A DNA stretch of 64,000 nt from DT-110 sp030148525 (GTDB lineage: Bacteria; Bacteroidota; Bacteroidia; Chitinophagales; Saprospiraceae). The notes under the pieces were generated by a model, which had not been told where the DNA came from, did not search any database, and saw nothing but the letters and a program-made list of their open reading frames with translations. The translations under genes and the position numbers were made by a program. The stretch covers positions 6,138,001-6,202,000 of the forward strand of contig OZ245751.1 of NCBI GenBank assembly GCA_965227445.1, given 5' to 3'. Positions 8,705-17,476 of the stretch are shown here, piece after piece (position 1 is the first letter of the stretch; the number at the start of each line of letters is the position of its first letter).

Positions 8705-10243
8705 ATGGATGCGAAACGCCTGATGTTAGTAATACTCGATGGATGGGGATTGGGTCAGCGGCCCGATGCCGACGCCATTCATCTTGCTAATACTCCTTAC
8801 TTTGATAAGTTGATGAAAACCCGTCCCAACGCCACCCTGGTGACCTACGGAGAAGAAGTGGGCCTGCCTGAGGGGCAGATGGGTAATTCCGAAGTAGGAC
8901 ACCTGAATATCGGAGCCGGCCGGATCGTTTACCAGGAATTAGCCCGCATTAATAAAGCCATTCGCGATCGCGATCTGCACCAGAATCAGGCACTGCTGGA
9001 TGCCCTCCGCTACGCCCGGGAGCAGCAGAAGACCGTTCACCTGATGGGACTGGTATCTGACGGGGGAGTGCACTCGCACATCAATCATTTGAAAGCGCTG
9101 TGTGATATCGCCGATGAGCAGGGCAATGAGGAGGTTTATATCCATGCCTTCACCGACGGTCGCGATTGTGATCCCAAGTCGGGAAAGGCATTTATCAAAG
9201 ATCTGCTGGACCACATTGGTCCCAAATCGGCTGAATTGGCCAGTGTGATCGGTCGCTATTACGCCATGGATCGCGACAAGCGCTGGGAGCGTATTGCCGA
9301 GGCTTACGAGCTCATGGTGCACGGCACCGGCGAGGTGGTAACCGATGTACTGACCACTATGCAGCATCGCTACGACAACGGTGAGACCGACGAATTTCTT
9401 AAGCCTATGGTCATAGTCGATGAAAAGGGTAATCCCAGAGCTACCATTGCCGATGATGATGTATTGATTTGCTTCAATTTCCGTACGGATCGTCCACGGG
9501 AAATATCCACCGTGCTTACGCAAAAAGCGATGCCCGACTACCATATGAAGCCCCTGTCGCTGCGTTACCTCACCATGACCCGCTACGATGATACCTTTAA
9601 GAATATAGAAGTGCTTTTTCATAAGGAAGACATAAAAAACACCCTGGGTGAGGTTTTGGCGAAAGCCGGAAAAACTCAGGTGCGTATCGCCGAGACGGAA
9701 AAGTATCCGCACGTGACTTTCTTTTTCAACGGGGGACGCGAAAAAGAATTTGCAGGAGAACGCCGGATCATGATCAACTCCCCCAAAGTGGCAACGTATG
9801 ATCTGCAGCCCGAAATGAGTGCCTACGAAGTGACCGATGCCATCGTGTCGGATATCGAAGAAAACCAACCCGACTTTATCTGTCTCAACTACGCCAACGC
9901 CGACATGGTGGGGCATACCGGAGTGATGGAGGCAGCACGCAAAGCAGTCGAAACAGTGGACACTTGCCTGAAGCGCCTGGTCGAGACCGGACAAAAGCAC
10001 GAATACGAAGCTATCATCATCGCCGATCACGGTAACTCCGATATGATCCGCAACGAAGATGGCACTCCAAATACAGCCCACACAAAAAACCCGGTGCCCA
10101 TCCTGTTTGTTAGTCAACAAGTAGCAGATGCTTCGGTATCTGATGGCAAACTGGGCGATATTGCTCCTACTATCCTGCACCGACTGGGGATGGATGTTCC
10201 CCAAGAGATGGACGGTGACAATCTGATTAAGACAACTTCATGA
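8705..10243 (+). CDS. gpmI: 2,3-bisphosphoglycerate-independent phosphoglycerate mutase
   Basis: Interconverts 3- and 2-phosphoglycerate in glycolysis using two Mn ions and a phosphoserine intermediate; cytoplasmic. 512 aa, the usual length. Asp12 lies in LMLVILDGWG, and the nucleophile Ser (about residue 62) lies in GQMGNSEVGHLNIGAGR, followed by VSDGGVHSH, HAFTDGRD, FNFRTDR, NYANADMVGHTG and IIADHGNSD, which supply metal and substrate ligands. The start at 8705 puts Asp and Ser at the canonical positions 12 and 62; the longer TTG start at 8624 lies in the promoter. The stop overlaps the next ATG (10240-10243). Confidence 0.97.
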   Translation: MDAKRLMLVILDGWGLGQRPDADAIHLANTPYFDKLMKTRPNATLVTYGEEVGLPEGQMGNSEVGHLNIGAGRIVYQELARINKAIRDRDLHQNQALLDALRYAREQQKTVHLMGLVSDGGVHSHINHLKALCDIADEQGNEEVYIHAFTDGRDCDPKSGKAFIKDLLDHIGPKSAELASVIGRYYAMDRDKRWERIAEAYELMVHGTGEVVTDVLTTMQHRYDNGETDEFLKPMVIVDEKGNPRATIADDDVLICFNFRTDRPREISTVLTQKAMPDYHMKPLSLRYLTMTRYDDTFKNIEVLFHKEDIKNTLGEVLAKAGKTQVRIAETEKYPHVTFFFNGGREKEFAGERRIMINSPKVATYDLQPEMSAYEVTDAIVSDIEENQPDFICLNYANADMVGHTGVMEAARKAVETVDTCLKRLVETGQKHEYEAIIIADHGNSDMIRNEDGTPNTAHTKNPVPILFVSQQVADASVSDGKLGDIAPTILHRLGMDVPQEMDGDNLIKTTS

Positions 10244-10794
10244 ACCAACGCTTAATGTGGGGCATACTCCTGCTAGTCCTTTGGGGCTGCTCGAACGATG
10301 AGAGTGCCTCCGGGGATCCGGAAACAGATCGATTTTTCGACGTAGAAGGCTATTTCGAAGGAGAGATTGATCGCTTGCAAGGCGAACAACCAAATATTCT
10401 GAAAGAGGTGAGCCTCAATGGAAAGCAGGAATCCATACAGCCGGATACCCTGAATTTTGAAAAGGAGTTATCGGTTTTTCTGAACTCTGATATCAATAAG
10501 GTGTCCTGGATTGACAGTTATTCTGCCGATACCACTCGCAACGACGATGGTTCCATTGCGACTACCGTTTACAAGGCTCAGAAAGAGAAGTTGCGGACTC
10601 GCCTGCTGGAAGTCTCCTACGCAGCAGGTACGCCCCGACGTATACGCATCATCAACCGCACAGAGAATGCAGTGCTGGATGCCGACCAAGAATTGATCTA
10701 CGAACCTGAGACCGGTATTGAGATACAGCAAAGGCAGCAGATCCGCTTTATGAAGCCGAATGATATTTCCATAGCCGTGCGCTTTCGGGAATAA
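10240..10794 (+). CDS. Hypothetical lipoprotein
   Basis: 184 aa. The N-terminus MNQRLMWGILLLVLWGCSND is a lipoprotein signal peptide with Cys at residue 17, followed by an acidic spacer. The mature domain alternates beta-like segments (for example VYKAQKEKLRTRLLEVSYA and IEIQQRQQIRFMKP); no known catalytic motif is seen. It is translationally coupled to gpmI by an ATGA overlap, which says little about function. Similar short lipoproteins occur in Bacteroidota. Confidence 0.7.
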   Translation: MNQRLMWGILLLVLWGCSNDESASGDPETDRFFDVEGYFEGEIDRLQGEQPNILKEVSLNGKQESIQPDTLNFEKELSVFLNSDINKVSWIDSYSADTTRNDDGSIATTVYKAQKEKLRTRLLEVSYAAGTPRRIRIINRTENAVLDADQELIYEPETGIEIQQRQQIRFMKPNDISIAVRFRE

Positions 10795-10826
10795 AAAAGG
10801 CCCAGACCAGCAAAGTGGAATGGGCT
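10793..10826 (-). terminator. Minus-strand intrinsic terminator
   Basis: On the minus strand GCCCA (10825-10821) and TGGGC (10804-10800) pair, with an inner CCA/TGG stem, followed by six Ts (10798-10793). It overlaps the stop codon of the plus-strand lipoprotein gene. Its natural client is the candidate RNA starting near 11036. Confidence 0.6.
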
Positions 10827-11036
10827 ACTAACCTCATTGTGTTTCATAGTGTGAGGAGTGCACAGGGCTAACCATCAATCGATGATGCCTGTAGCGTATT
10901 CTTTTGTATTTGGGATCTCAACGGGTAATACTGCGATCTAACGCATATAGGACGAACTAGGAACCGCATCGATTCCTGGTTGGGAGGGACTAAAAAGTGT
11001 CAGTTCGTTCTGTGAAGGAGATTAAAACAAGGGATT
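10796..11036 (-). ncRNA. Candidate small RNA of about 240 nt
   Basis: A complete promoter (TTTG at 11075-11072, 21-nt spacer, TATCTTTG at 11050-11043) points into this interval, and an intrinsic terminator closes it at about 10795. No ORF with a plausible start spans it. The minus strand has internal complementarity: ACGAACT pairs with AGTTCGT around an AGGAA/TTCCT hairpin, and CCTCA pairs with TGAGG near the 3' end. Length would suit a 6S-like RNA, but I cannot confirm that. Both ends are inferred. Confidence 0.45.
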
Positions 11037-11042
11037 ACGTTT

Positions 11043-11075
11043 CAAAGATACAGAAAATCCTGGGATACATGCAAA
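11043..11075 (-). promoter_or_regulatory. Promoter of the 240-nt candidate RNA
   Basis: TTTG (11075-11072) and TATCTTTG (11050-11043) are spaced by 21 nt on the minus strand. The -33 box is formed by the T-run of the upstream terminator at 11073-11107, so the two units are back to back. Confidence 0.6.
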
Positions 11076-11107
11076 AAAAAGAGGCAGCGCTACCACAGCA
11101 CTACCTC
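11073..11107 (-). terminator. Strong minus-strand intrinsic terminator
   Basis: GAGGTAGTGC (11107-11098) pairs with GCGCTGCCTC (11090-11081) with two G-U pairs and a 7-nt loop, followed by eight Ts (11080-11073). Confidence 0.7.
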
Positions 11108-11159
11108 AGCCCTAACCAAATAAAACCAAATTATCTATTGTTGTATCTTTTTCGTTCTG
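11073..11159 (-). ncRNA. Candidate short RNA of about 87 nt
   Basis: A promoter at 11165-11195 and the terminator at 11073-11107 define a short minus-strand transcript with no coding potential of note. It could be a stand-alone sRNA or an always-terminated leader. It lies directly upstream of the 240-nt candidate RNA. Confidence 0.4.
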
Positions 11160-11164
11160 TTATA

Positions 11165-11195
11165 CAAATATAAGACCTTTGTGTAAAAAATACAA
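11165..11195 (-). promoter_or_regulatory. Promoter of the 87-nt candidate RNA
   Basis: TTG (11195-11193), a 20-nt spacer and TATATTTG (11172-11165) on the minus strand match the Bacteroidota consensus. Confidence 0.6.
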
Positions 11196-11561
11196 TTACT
11201 GAAGGATAAAAAAATTAGGTCTTTAACGTTTCAGTAGCAGTAAGTTAAGCAGTTAGTAGGCGAAAATCCAAACGATCCGGCCGACTAAGTGTAGAAGGCA
11301 CAGTTTCCCAAACTGTTCTTTCCGTACATTAGGGCAGTTTTTTTGTTCCCTACGAAATTTTCTATTCGGTAACCCTGGCAAAACCTTTATTTCGCCGATT
11401 CTCGGGAAGAACACTTTCTGTCAATTATTAAAAAAAATGCACAGGCAGTCTTCGTTTTTTTTTGACAACCGGATCAGCCCGGCACGGTTAGACCATAATG
11501 AAAGCGTGATATTTCCCAAAACAAGTACGAGAGGCTATATTAGCCGGCAAACTATAAAACT
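11196..11561. other. Intergenic region upstream of the M28 peptidase gene
   Basis: No gene seen. It holds ACAGTTT/AAACTGT (11300-11316, 3-nt loop) and an alternative pairing of AAACTG (11310-11315) with CAGTTT (11335-11340) followed by Ts to 11344. A TATATTAG box near the 3' end may be the -7 element of the downstream gene. Confidence 0.35.
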
Positions 11562-12953
11562 ATGAACCGTAGCCTGCTACTTGCCTTTTTGCTTAGCACG
11601 TTCGTGCAACTACCACTGATCGCCCAATCGAGCGACGATGATGCATTCTTTATTCGATCTATTTACGACGAGGCGATGACCAATGGTGACGCCTATAATT
11701 GGCTTGACTATCTGACCAATAAGATAGGTCCCCGCCTGGGTGGATCACCCGAATCGGCCGCTGCTGTGGAGTACGTTCGGCAGATGCTCGATACCATGGG
11801 AATGGATACGGTGTATCTGCAACCCTGCATGGTCCCCCACTGGGAACGGGGTGAACCCGAAGTAGGTCGCATCGTTAGCAGCAGTCGCATGGGGACGGTC
11901 GACCTCAACGTACTTGCCCTGGGCAATAGTGTCGGTACCGGCCCCGAGGGTGTAACTGCCGAAGTAGTAGAAGTGCAATCCCTGGAGGATCTCGCCGAAT
12001 TAGGCCGGGACCGACTGGAGGGGAAGATCGTCTTCTTTAACCGCCCCATGGATCCCACTCAGATCAATACCTTTAATGCCTACGGTGGAGCCGTAGACCA
12101 ACGGGTATACGGGGCGTCCCGCGCCTCCGAATTCGGTGCACTGGCGGTACTGGTCCGCAGCGTCACCACTCGCCTCGACGATATTCCACATACCGGAGTA
12201 ACTGTCTACCAGGAAGGCGTCAACCCCATACCTGCCCTGGCAGTCAGTACCCGCGATGCCAATTTGTTAAGCGACCTCCTGGTGACCGAAAACATTCGGG
12301 TCTATTTGCGGAATACGAGCCGGATGCTGAAGCCCAAACTATCCTACAATGTGATTGGAGAGATTCGGGGGAGCGAAAATCCCGATGAGATCATTCTGGT
12401 CGGAGGCCACCTGGATAGTTGGGATGTAGGACGTGGTGCCCACGACGACGGTGCGGGCTGCGTTCACGCTATGGACGTGGTAAATATCCTCAATAAGGTT
12501 GATTATCGGCCCAAACGGACCCTGCGGTGTGTACTCTTTATCAATGAGGAGAACGGACAGGCCGGAGCCATGGCCTACCGCGATGCTTCCTTTGCTAATG
12601 ACGAATACCACCTGGCGGCCATCGAATCGGATCGCGGCGGATTTACCCCTCGGGGCTTCACCTTTGATGCCCACGAATCGGTATTCAACCAAAAGTTTCG
12701 CAAAGTGCTGGAGTGGTTGCCCCTGCTGGAACCCTATGGGCTCAGCCTGGATAAGGGTGGTTCGGGAGCTGATATTTCCCGCCTTAAGCCGCAAATGGGA
12801 CTGTTAGTTGGTTTTGCCCCCGATACCCAGCGGTACTTCGATTTTCACCACGCAAGCACCGATACACTGGAGGCAGTCAATCCCCGGGAATTACAATTGG
12901 GAGCAGCGGCTATGGCCAGCCTCGTTTATTTACTCGACAAATACGGAAACTAA
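11562..12953 (+). CDS. M28 family metallopeptidase, carboxypeptidase Q-like
   Basis: 463 aa, exported (signal peptide MNRSLLLAFLLSTFVQLPLIAQ). A PA-type insert (about residues 120-250) precedes the co-catalytic zinc domain. Likely ligands are His in GGHLDSWD (about 283), Asp in GAHDDGAG (about 296), Glu pair in INEENG (about 328) and His in DFHHASTD (about 428). Family members release amino acids or dipeptides from peptides in the periplasm or outside the cell. The hpt gene follows after 5 bp on the same strand and IMPase after that, suggesting one transcript although the roles differ. Confidence 0.9.
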   Translation: MNRSLLLAFLLSTFVQLPLIAQSSDDDAFFIRSIYDEAMTNGDAYNWLDYLTNKIGPRLGGSPESAAAVEYVRQMLDTMGMDTVYLQPCMVPHWERGEPEVGRIVSSSRMGTVDLNVLALGNSVGTGPEGVTAEVVEVQSLEDLAELGRDRLEGKIVFFNRPMDPTQINTFNAYGGAVDQRVYGASRASEFGALAVLVRSVTTRLDDIPHTGVTVYQEGVNPIPALAVSTRDANLLSDLLVTENIRVYLRNTSRMLKPKLSYNVIGEIRGSENPDEIILVGGHLDSWDVGRGAHDDGAGCVHAMDVVNILNKVDYRPKRTLRCVLFINEENGQAGAMAYRDASFANDEYHLAAIESDRGGFTPRGFTFDAHESVFNQKFRKVLEWLPLLEPYGLSLDKGGSGADISRLKPQMGLLVGFAPDTQRYFDFHHASTDTLEAVNPRELQLGAAAMASLVYLLDKYGN

Positions 12954-12958
12954 AAACA

Positions 12959-13501
12959 ATGGATGATATCGTTCAGGCCCATGATCTTACCTTTCGGAAA
13001 ATGATCACTGCGGAGCAGATAGCCGAGAGGGTCCAGGAAATGGGAACCCAGTTGGCCCGTGATTTTGCTGGTCGGCATCCATTGTTTCTGATCGTATTGA
13101 AAGGCGCATACATGTTTGCTGCCGACCTGCTGCGGGCTTGCCCTATCGACCAGGAAGTGGCGTTTGTGCGCCTGTCTTCCTATCAGGGTACCCGATCGTC
13201 CGGGACCGTCCGGATGGACCTGGATATGACCGCCAAGGTGACTGACCGCCAGGTTATCATTGTGGAAGATATTGTGGATACGGGACGTACCTTAGAAGCC
13301 TTCCGGCAAAAATTGTTAGCTGATGCCCCTGCAGACCTGAAGGTAGTTACTCTGTTGCATAAGCCCGAGGCACAGGCATTTGATCTCATCCCCGATTATG
13401 TGGGATTTACCATCCCCAATGAGTTTGTTATTGGCTACGGCCTGGACTACGATGAGGCTGGTCGGCATTTACCGGCTATTTACCAACGCACTGATACCTG
13501 A
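12959..13501 (+). CDS. hpt: Hypoxanthine phosphoribosyltransferase
   Basis: Salvages hypoxanthine/guanine with PRPP to IMP/GMP in the cytoplasm. 180 aa, the normal length. The PRPP loop VIIVEDIVDTGRTLEAF lies about residues 99-115, the early ILKGAYMFAADLLRA supplies the flexible-loop/PPi-binding region, and VGFTIPNEFVIGYGLDYDE is the C-terminal base-binding segment. It is tightly packed between the M28 peptidase (5 bp) and the IMPase gene (6 bp). Confidence 0.95.
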   Translation: MDDIVQAHDLTFRKMITAEQIAERVQEMGTQLARDFAGRHPLFLIVLKGAYMFAADLLRACPIDQEVAFVRLSSYQGTRSSGTVRMDLDMTAKVTDRQVIIVEDIVDTGRTLEAFRQKLLADAPADLKVVTLLHKPEAQAFDLIPDYVGFTIPNEFVIGYGLDYDEAGRHLPAIYQRTDT

Positions 13502-13507
13502 TCCGTT

Positions 13508-14311
13508 ATGCAGGATGCTTATCAACTGAGTCAGATTTGTACCCAGGCACGCTCCATAATCGGCCAGGTCGCCCAATTTTTATGGACAGAAAGGCTTCGC
13601 GTCACGGCCGGCGATATTGAGGAAAAAAGCCGAAACAGCCTGGTCAGCTATGTCGACAAACAAGCTGAGATCCAATTAGTGGAACGACTGGGCGGACTGG
13701 TACCCGGCAGCACCTTCCTGACGGAGGAAGAAACCGTAGAGCAGCAAGACGGGGACTGGCGATGGATCATCGATCCCCTGGACGGTACTACGAATTTCCT
13801 GCACGGCTTGCCTTGCTTTTCGATAAGTGTAGCTCTCCAGTATCGGGGCGAAACCCTGATCGGAGTGGTACACGAGGTGGCACAGGGTGAGCAGTTTTAC
13901 GCCTGCAAAGGGAGTGGTGCCTTTTGCAACGGTACGCCCATTAGCGTCAATCAAACGACCAATCTGGCTGATTGCCTGGTCGCCACCGGCTTCCCGTATT
14001 ACGATTACAGTTGTGTCGATGCCTACCTGGCTGCCCTCAAAGACCTGATGGCCGGCACGCGCGGTATTCGCCGCTTTGGCTCGGCTGCGGTCGACCTGGC
14101 CTACGTAGCTGCCGGACGTTTCGATGCCTTTTTTGAGCATAGCCTGCACCCATGGGACGTAGCTGCCGGCGCCTTCCTGGTACAAGAAGCGGGCGGCCGG
14201 CTGGCCGATTTCAAAGGGGGGGATAATTACTTGCACGGCCGGGAGATGATCGCCGCCAGCACCGCCGTTTGGGAGTCCTTCTTTCCGCTGGTAAATGGCC
14301 ATCTGGGGTAA
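13508..14311 (+). CDS. Inositol monophosphatase family protein
   Basis: 267 aa, cytoplasmic, Mg-dependent sugar-phosphate phosphatase (SuhB/IMPase family). Motifs are FLTEEET (metal Glu), WIIDPLDGTTNFLHG (about residues 86-100) and HPWDVAAGAFLVQEAGG (about 214-230). Substrate could be inositol phosphates or related compounds such as histidinol phosphate or PAP; sequence alone does not decide. Last gene of the M28-hpt-IMPase series. Confidence 0.92.
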   Translation: MQDAYQLSQICTQARSIIGQVAQFLWTERLRVTAGDIEEKSRNSLVSYVDKQAEIQLVERLGGLVPGSTFLTEEETVEQQDGDWRWIIDPLDGTTNFLHGLPCFSISVALQYRGETLIGVVHEVAQGEQFYACKGSGAFCNGTPISVNQTTNLADCLVATGFPYYDYSCVDAYLAALKDLMAGTRGIRRFGSAAVDLAYVAAGRFDAFFEHSLHPWDVAAGAFLVQEAGGRLADFKGGDNYLHGREMIAASTAVWESFFPLVNGHLG

Positions 14312-14445
14312 CGCTGGACGCTGCCGAGAGTAACAACTAAATCAAACGCCTCGAAGACCGAATAAATCGAGAGGGCCATTCTCTACAGTCTCCGTGCTCT
14401 CCGGTCTTATCCGTCTCAAACAACTCCGTCTAATAATCCTCTCCA

Positions 14446-14476
14446 TTGATCGAACAAAAGCGAATACCTACCTTTG
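14446..14476 (+). promoter_or_regulatory. Promoter of the MacB-type permease gene
   Basis: TTG (14446-14448), a 20-nt spacer and TACCTTTG (14469-14476) match the full consensus. It is 57 nt before the chosen ATG and shows that the TTG start at 14474 is false. Confidence 0.65.
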
Positions 14477-14533
14477 TGGTTGTACTTTCGGGACGTTCCC
14501 GGGGAATGGGAGCACTCCGTAATACCGCTTTAT

Positions 14534-15775
14534 ATGAACCTGACGGAAAACATACGCCTGGCTTTACGCAGTATTCGCTCCAACCTGCTGCGAGCCTCAC
14601 TTACCCTGCTAATCATTGCTTTTGGCATTATGGCCCTCGTGGGTATCCTGACGGCCATTGATAGTGCTATTTACTCACTAAATGACAGCTTTTCCTCCCT
14701 GGGGGCCAATACCTTTGAAGTGGAACCGCGCGGGCAAACTATCCAGGGAAACCGGGGCGGACGCACCTATAAGCGAGGAGAGCCGATAACTTTTAACCAG
14801 GCTTTCGACTTCAAGGAGCGATTCGACTTTCCCGGAGCAAGAGTCTCCCTTTCGCTGGTATGTACCAGCCGGGCCACATTGACGGCAGGTGAGGAAGAAA
14901 CGAACCCTAATGTACGCATGATCGGGGTCGATGAAAATTACCTTACAGCCAAGGGCATGGACCTGTCCTCCGGACGGAATATAACCGCACGGGAGTCGTT
15001 GAACGGTAATAATGTGACCCTGATCGGAGCGGACATCGTCGACATTCTATTCGATGGCAAAACCGATAAGGCGCTGGAGAGCGTGATTAATGCCGGAAAC
15101 ATCAGACTCAAGGTGATCGGCATTCTGGAATCCAAGGGTAGTAGCATGAACCAAAGTGAGGATCGTCAAATTCTGATTCCGCTACAAACAGCCAAGCGCT
15201 ACTTCGGTACGGCCCGTACTAATTACGACGTTATTGTGGCGGTCTCCGATGCCGCTCAAATCGATAATTCCATTGCCTCGGCAACCGGTTTGCTCCGCAA
15301 CATCCGCAGACTCAAGGCATCCCAGGCCAACGACTTCGAAATGACTAAAAGTGATGGCCTGATCGATGTGATCAAAGAAAATACCTTATACCTTCGTCTG
15401 GCCGCGGTAATGATCGGTCTTATTACCCTGCTCGGTGCTGCCATCGGTCTTATGAATATCATGCTGGTATCGGTGACCGAACGCACCCGGGAGGTCGGGA
15501 TCAATAAAGCCATTGGAGCTACCCGCCAGAGCATTATGACTCAATTCCTAACTGAAGCTGTGATCATTTCCCTGCTGGGAGGTATCGTCGGTATTATGCT
15601 GGGTGTACTGGTCGGTAACCTGGTAAGCTATTTTATGGGAGGTAGTTTTGTCTTCCCCTGGTTGTGGATCACCATCGCCGTGATCACCTGTACCTTTGTT
15701 GGGTTGATATCGGGATTGTATCCTGCCCTGAAAGCTGCCCGCCTCGATCCGATCGAGTCGCTGCGCTACGAATAA
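14534..15775 (+). CDS. ABC transporter permease, MacB/FtsX type
   Basis: 413 aa. The MacB architecture is visible: an N-terminal membrane helix (LLRASLTLLIIAFGIMALVGIL), a large periplasmic domain (about residues 45-275, with GANTFEVEPRG and RMIGVDENYLTAKGMDL), then three C-terminal helices with the FtsX signature around LMNIMLVSVTERTREVGINKAIGATR and GLYPALKAARLDPIESLRYE. Such permeases pair with a separate ATPase for mechanotransmission or export of small molecules or lipoproteins; no ATPase gene is adjacent. ATG at 14534 gives the usual MNLTENIRLALRSIRSN start. Confidence 0.9.
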   Translation: MNLTENIRLALRSIRSNLLRASLTLLIIAFGIMALVGILTAIDSAIYSLNDSFSSLGANTFEVEPRGQTIQGNRGGRTYKRGEPITFNQAFDFKERFDFPGARVSLSLVCTSRATLTAGEEETNPNVRMIGVDENYLTAKGMDLSSGRNITARESLNGNNVTLIGADIVDILFDGKTDKALESVINAGNIRLKVIGILESKGSSMNQSEDRQILIPLQTAKRYFGTARTNYDVIVAVSDAAQIDNSIASATGLLRNIRRLKASQANDFEMTKSDGLIDVIKENTLYLRLAAVMIGLITLLGAAIGLMNIMLVSVTERTREVGINKAIGATRQSIMTQFLTEAVIISLLGGIVGIMLGVLVGNLVSYFMGGSFVFPWLWITIAVITCTFVGLISGLYPALKAARLDPIESLRYE

Positions 15776-15780
15776 ATCAC

Positions 15781-15815
15781 AGGTTTGAGGTGTGAGGTTT
15801 GGGGTTTGAGGTAAC
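15781..15815 (+). repeat. 7-bp-period array, left arm (AGGTNTG)
   Basis: Five units in phase: AGGTTTG, AGGTGTG, AGGTTTG, GGGTTTG, AGGTAAC. They begin 5 nt after the permease stop and are inverted relative to the array at 15827. Confidence 0.8.
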
Positions 15816-15826
15816 CTTTGACCTTA

Positions 15827-15917
15827 CCTCACACCTCACACCTCACACCTCACACCTCAAACCTCACACCTCACACCTCACACCTCAAACCTCAAACCTC
15901 AAACCTCAAACCTGATT
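15827..15917 (+). repeat. 7-bp-period array, right arm (CCTCACA/CCTCAAA)
   Basis: Twelve units of CCTCACA or CCTCAAA in perfect phase, then CCTGATT. With the left arm at 15781 it can form a long imperfect hairpin. It ends just before the -7 box of the flippase gene. Confidence 0.85.
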
Positions 15918-15921
15918 TTGG

Positions 15922-15929
15922 TATCTTCG
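15922..15929 (+). promoter_or_regulatory. -7-like element TATCTTCG upstream of the flippase gene
   Basis: Seven of eight bases match TAnnTTTG. It is only 9 nt from the ATG at 15938, so a transcript from it would be leaderless or nearly so. Confidence 0.4.
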
Positions 15930-15937
15930 CCAAACAC

Positions 15938-17392
15938 ATGAAGAAGACCTTTTTCGGGCATATCCTTTTTCTGATCGTAGTTAATCTATTGGTCAAACCC
16001 TTTTACCTGTTCGGGATTGACCGGGAGGTACAGAATACTTTGCCCGCCGGTGATTACGGCTTATTTGCAACCCTCTTTGGCTTTACCTTCTTGTTTCAGA
16101 TTGTCAATGATTTTGGCATTCAAGGGTACAACAACCGCCGGATTGCCCAGCACGGCCACCTGTTGGCTAAGTACTTTGGAGACTTCCTGGTGCTTAAGGG
16201 GGTGTTGGGACTGGCATACGTGCTGGTTGTTGCCATTGCGGGAGTGGTCACGGGGTATCTGCAGGCTTATCCCTTCTTGTTGGGGGGGATTCTATCGAAT
16301 CACTTTCTTACCTCTCTGTTACTTTTTCTGCGATCCAACGTGTCGGGACTGGCCCTGTACCGCACGGATAGTATCCTGTCTATTACCGATCGTCTGTTAC
16401 TGATCCTGCTACTGGGGCTGATACTTTATGTGCCGGGTTGGCGCACTCATCTTCGGTTGGAGTGGTTCGTGCTGGCCCAGACCATTGCCCTCTCCGCTAC
16501 CTGCGTATTCGCGTTGGGAATACTGCTTCCCCGGGTTAAACGCATACGGTGGCGTTTTCGTCCGGCTTTGCTGTTGGTGATCTTGCGCCAGAGCTATCCG
16601 TATGCGCTGGTGGTTTTCCTGATGACGCTTTACACGCGCATCGACAGCGTCATGATCGAGCAGCTTTTGCCGGAAGGCTTACTGGAAGTCGACCGCTATG
16701 CCTCGGCCTACCGGCTGTTGGATGCCAGTAATATGATCGGCTACTTATTTGCTACTCTCCTGCTGCCCATGTTCTCGCGACAATTGCGGGCCGGCGAGTC
16801 CCCGGGCGAGCTGGCCCACTTCAGTGCTCGTATCCTGTTGAGTGGCGCCCTGACACTGGCGGCCGGAGTGGTCATGGTCCGCACGCCCCTTATGGAGGCA
16901 CTGTATACCGAGGGAAATGCGTATTCGGGGCTGATCCTTGCCTGGTTAATGGTGAGCTTTGTAGGGGTATGCGGCACCTATGTGTACGGTACCCTACTGA
17001 CGGCAGCCGGTGATTTGATGCCCCTTAACCGGATTTTTGGAGTATCGGTGATAGCGAATGTAGCGGTTAATGCACTATTAATTCCTCAATACGGTGCTCT
17101 CGGTGCTGCCCTTGCTACTTGTCTTACGCAGCTAGGCGTTTTTCTGGCGCAATTGTGGTTGGCGTACCGGTCGCTGGATCTGCAGGCCAAACCCGGTACA
17201 ATTGTTCAATTAGGGGTACTTGCCCTTGGGTTAATAGCGGGGGGATGGGCCATACCACAATGGTTCCCGGGAATTTGGTACGGACAATTACTGGCAGAGC
17301 TAGCCCTGGGGGGCGTATTGGCGATACTGTTGGGGCTGATCGACATTCGCTCTGCACTTCAATTGTTAAGTAGCAATACAGGCGAGCACTAA
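15938..17392 (+). CDS. Polysaccharide flippase (Wzx/MATE-like oligosaccharide exporter)
   Basis: 484 aa integral membrane protein with about 12 hydrophobic helices and the MOP-superfamily layout: TLPAGDYGLFATLFGFTFLFQIVNDFGIQGYNNRRIA near the N-terminus, a central DSVMIEQLLPEGLLEVDRYASAYRLLD and a C-terminal half with YVYGTLLTAAGDLMPLNRI. It is expected to flip lipid-linked glycans across the inner membrane. The frame is open upstream into the heptamer array, but MKKTFFGHILFLIVV at 15938 is the natural start. It is followed by Wzz-like and Wzy-like genes. Confidence 0.88.
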   Translation: MKKTFFGHILFLIVVNLLVKPFYLFGIDREVQNTLPAGDYGLFATLFGFTFLFQIVNDFGIQGYNNRRIAQHGHLLAKYFGDFLVLKGVLGLAYVLVVAIAGVVTGYLQAYPFLLGGILSNHFLTSLLLFLRSNVSGLALYRTDSILSITDRLLLILLLGLILYVPGWRTHLRLEWFVLAQTIALSATCVFALGILLPRVKRIRWRFRPALLLVILRQSYPYALVVFLMTLYTRIDSVMIEQLLPEGLLEVDRYASAYRLLDASNMIGYLFATLLLPMFSRQLRAGESPGELAHFSARILLSGALTLAAGVVMVRTPLMEALYTEGNAYSGLILAWLMVSFVGVCGTYVYGTLLTAAGDLMPLNRIFGVSVIANVAVNALLIPQYGALGAALATCLTQLGVFLAQLWLAYRSLDLQAKPGTIVQLGVLALGLIAGGWAIPQWFPGIWYGQLLAELALGGVLAILLGLIDIRSALQLLSSNTGEH

Positions 17393-17476
17393 AACGTAAT
17401 AGAGGGCGAATACTGAAATTGACAGAAAAATCAACTTCTCCAGAAAAAAGAGCCGTACTGGCGGCCTCAATTTTCC

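Noticed and set aside
8939..10204. 421-aa antisense ORF over gpmI
   Set aside because: Shadow of a highly conserved coding gene; no domain or signal features.
10796..11036. Firm assignment as 6S RNA, RNase P RNA or tmRNA
   Set aside because: RNase P and tmRNA signature sequences are absent, and the 6S-like fold cannot be shown by eye; kept only as a candidate RNA.
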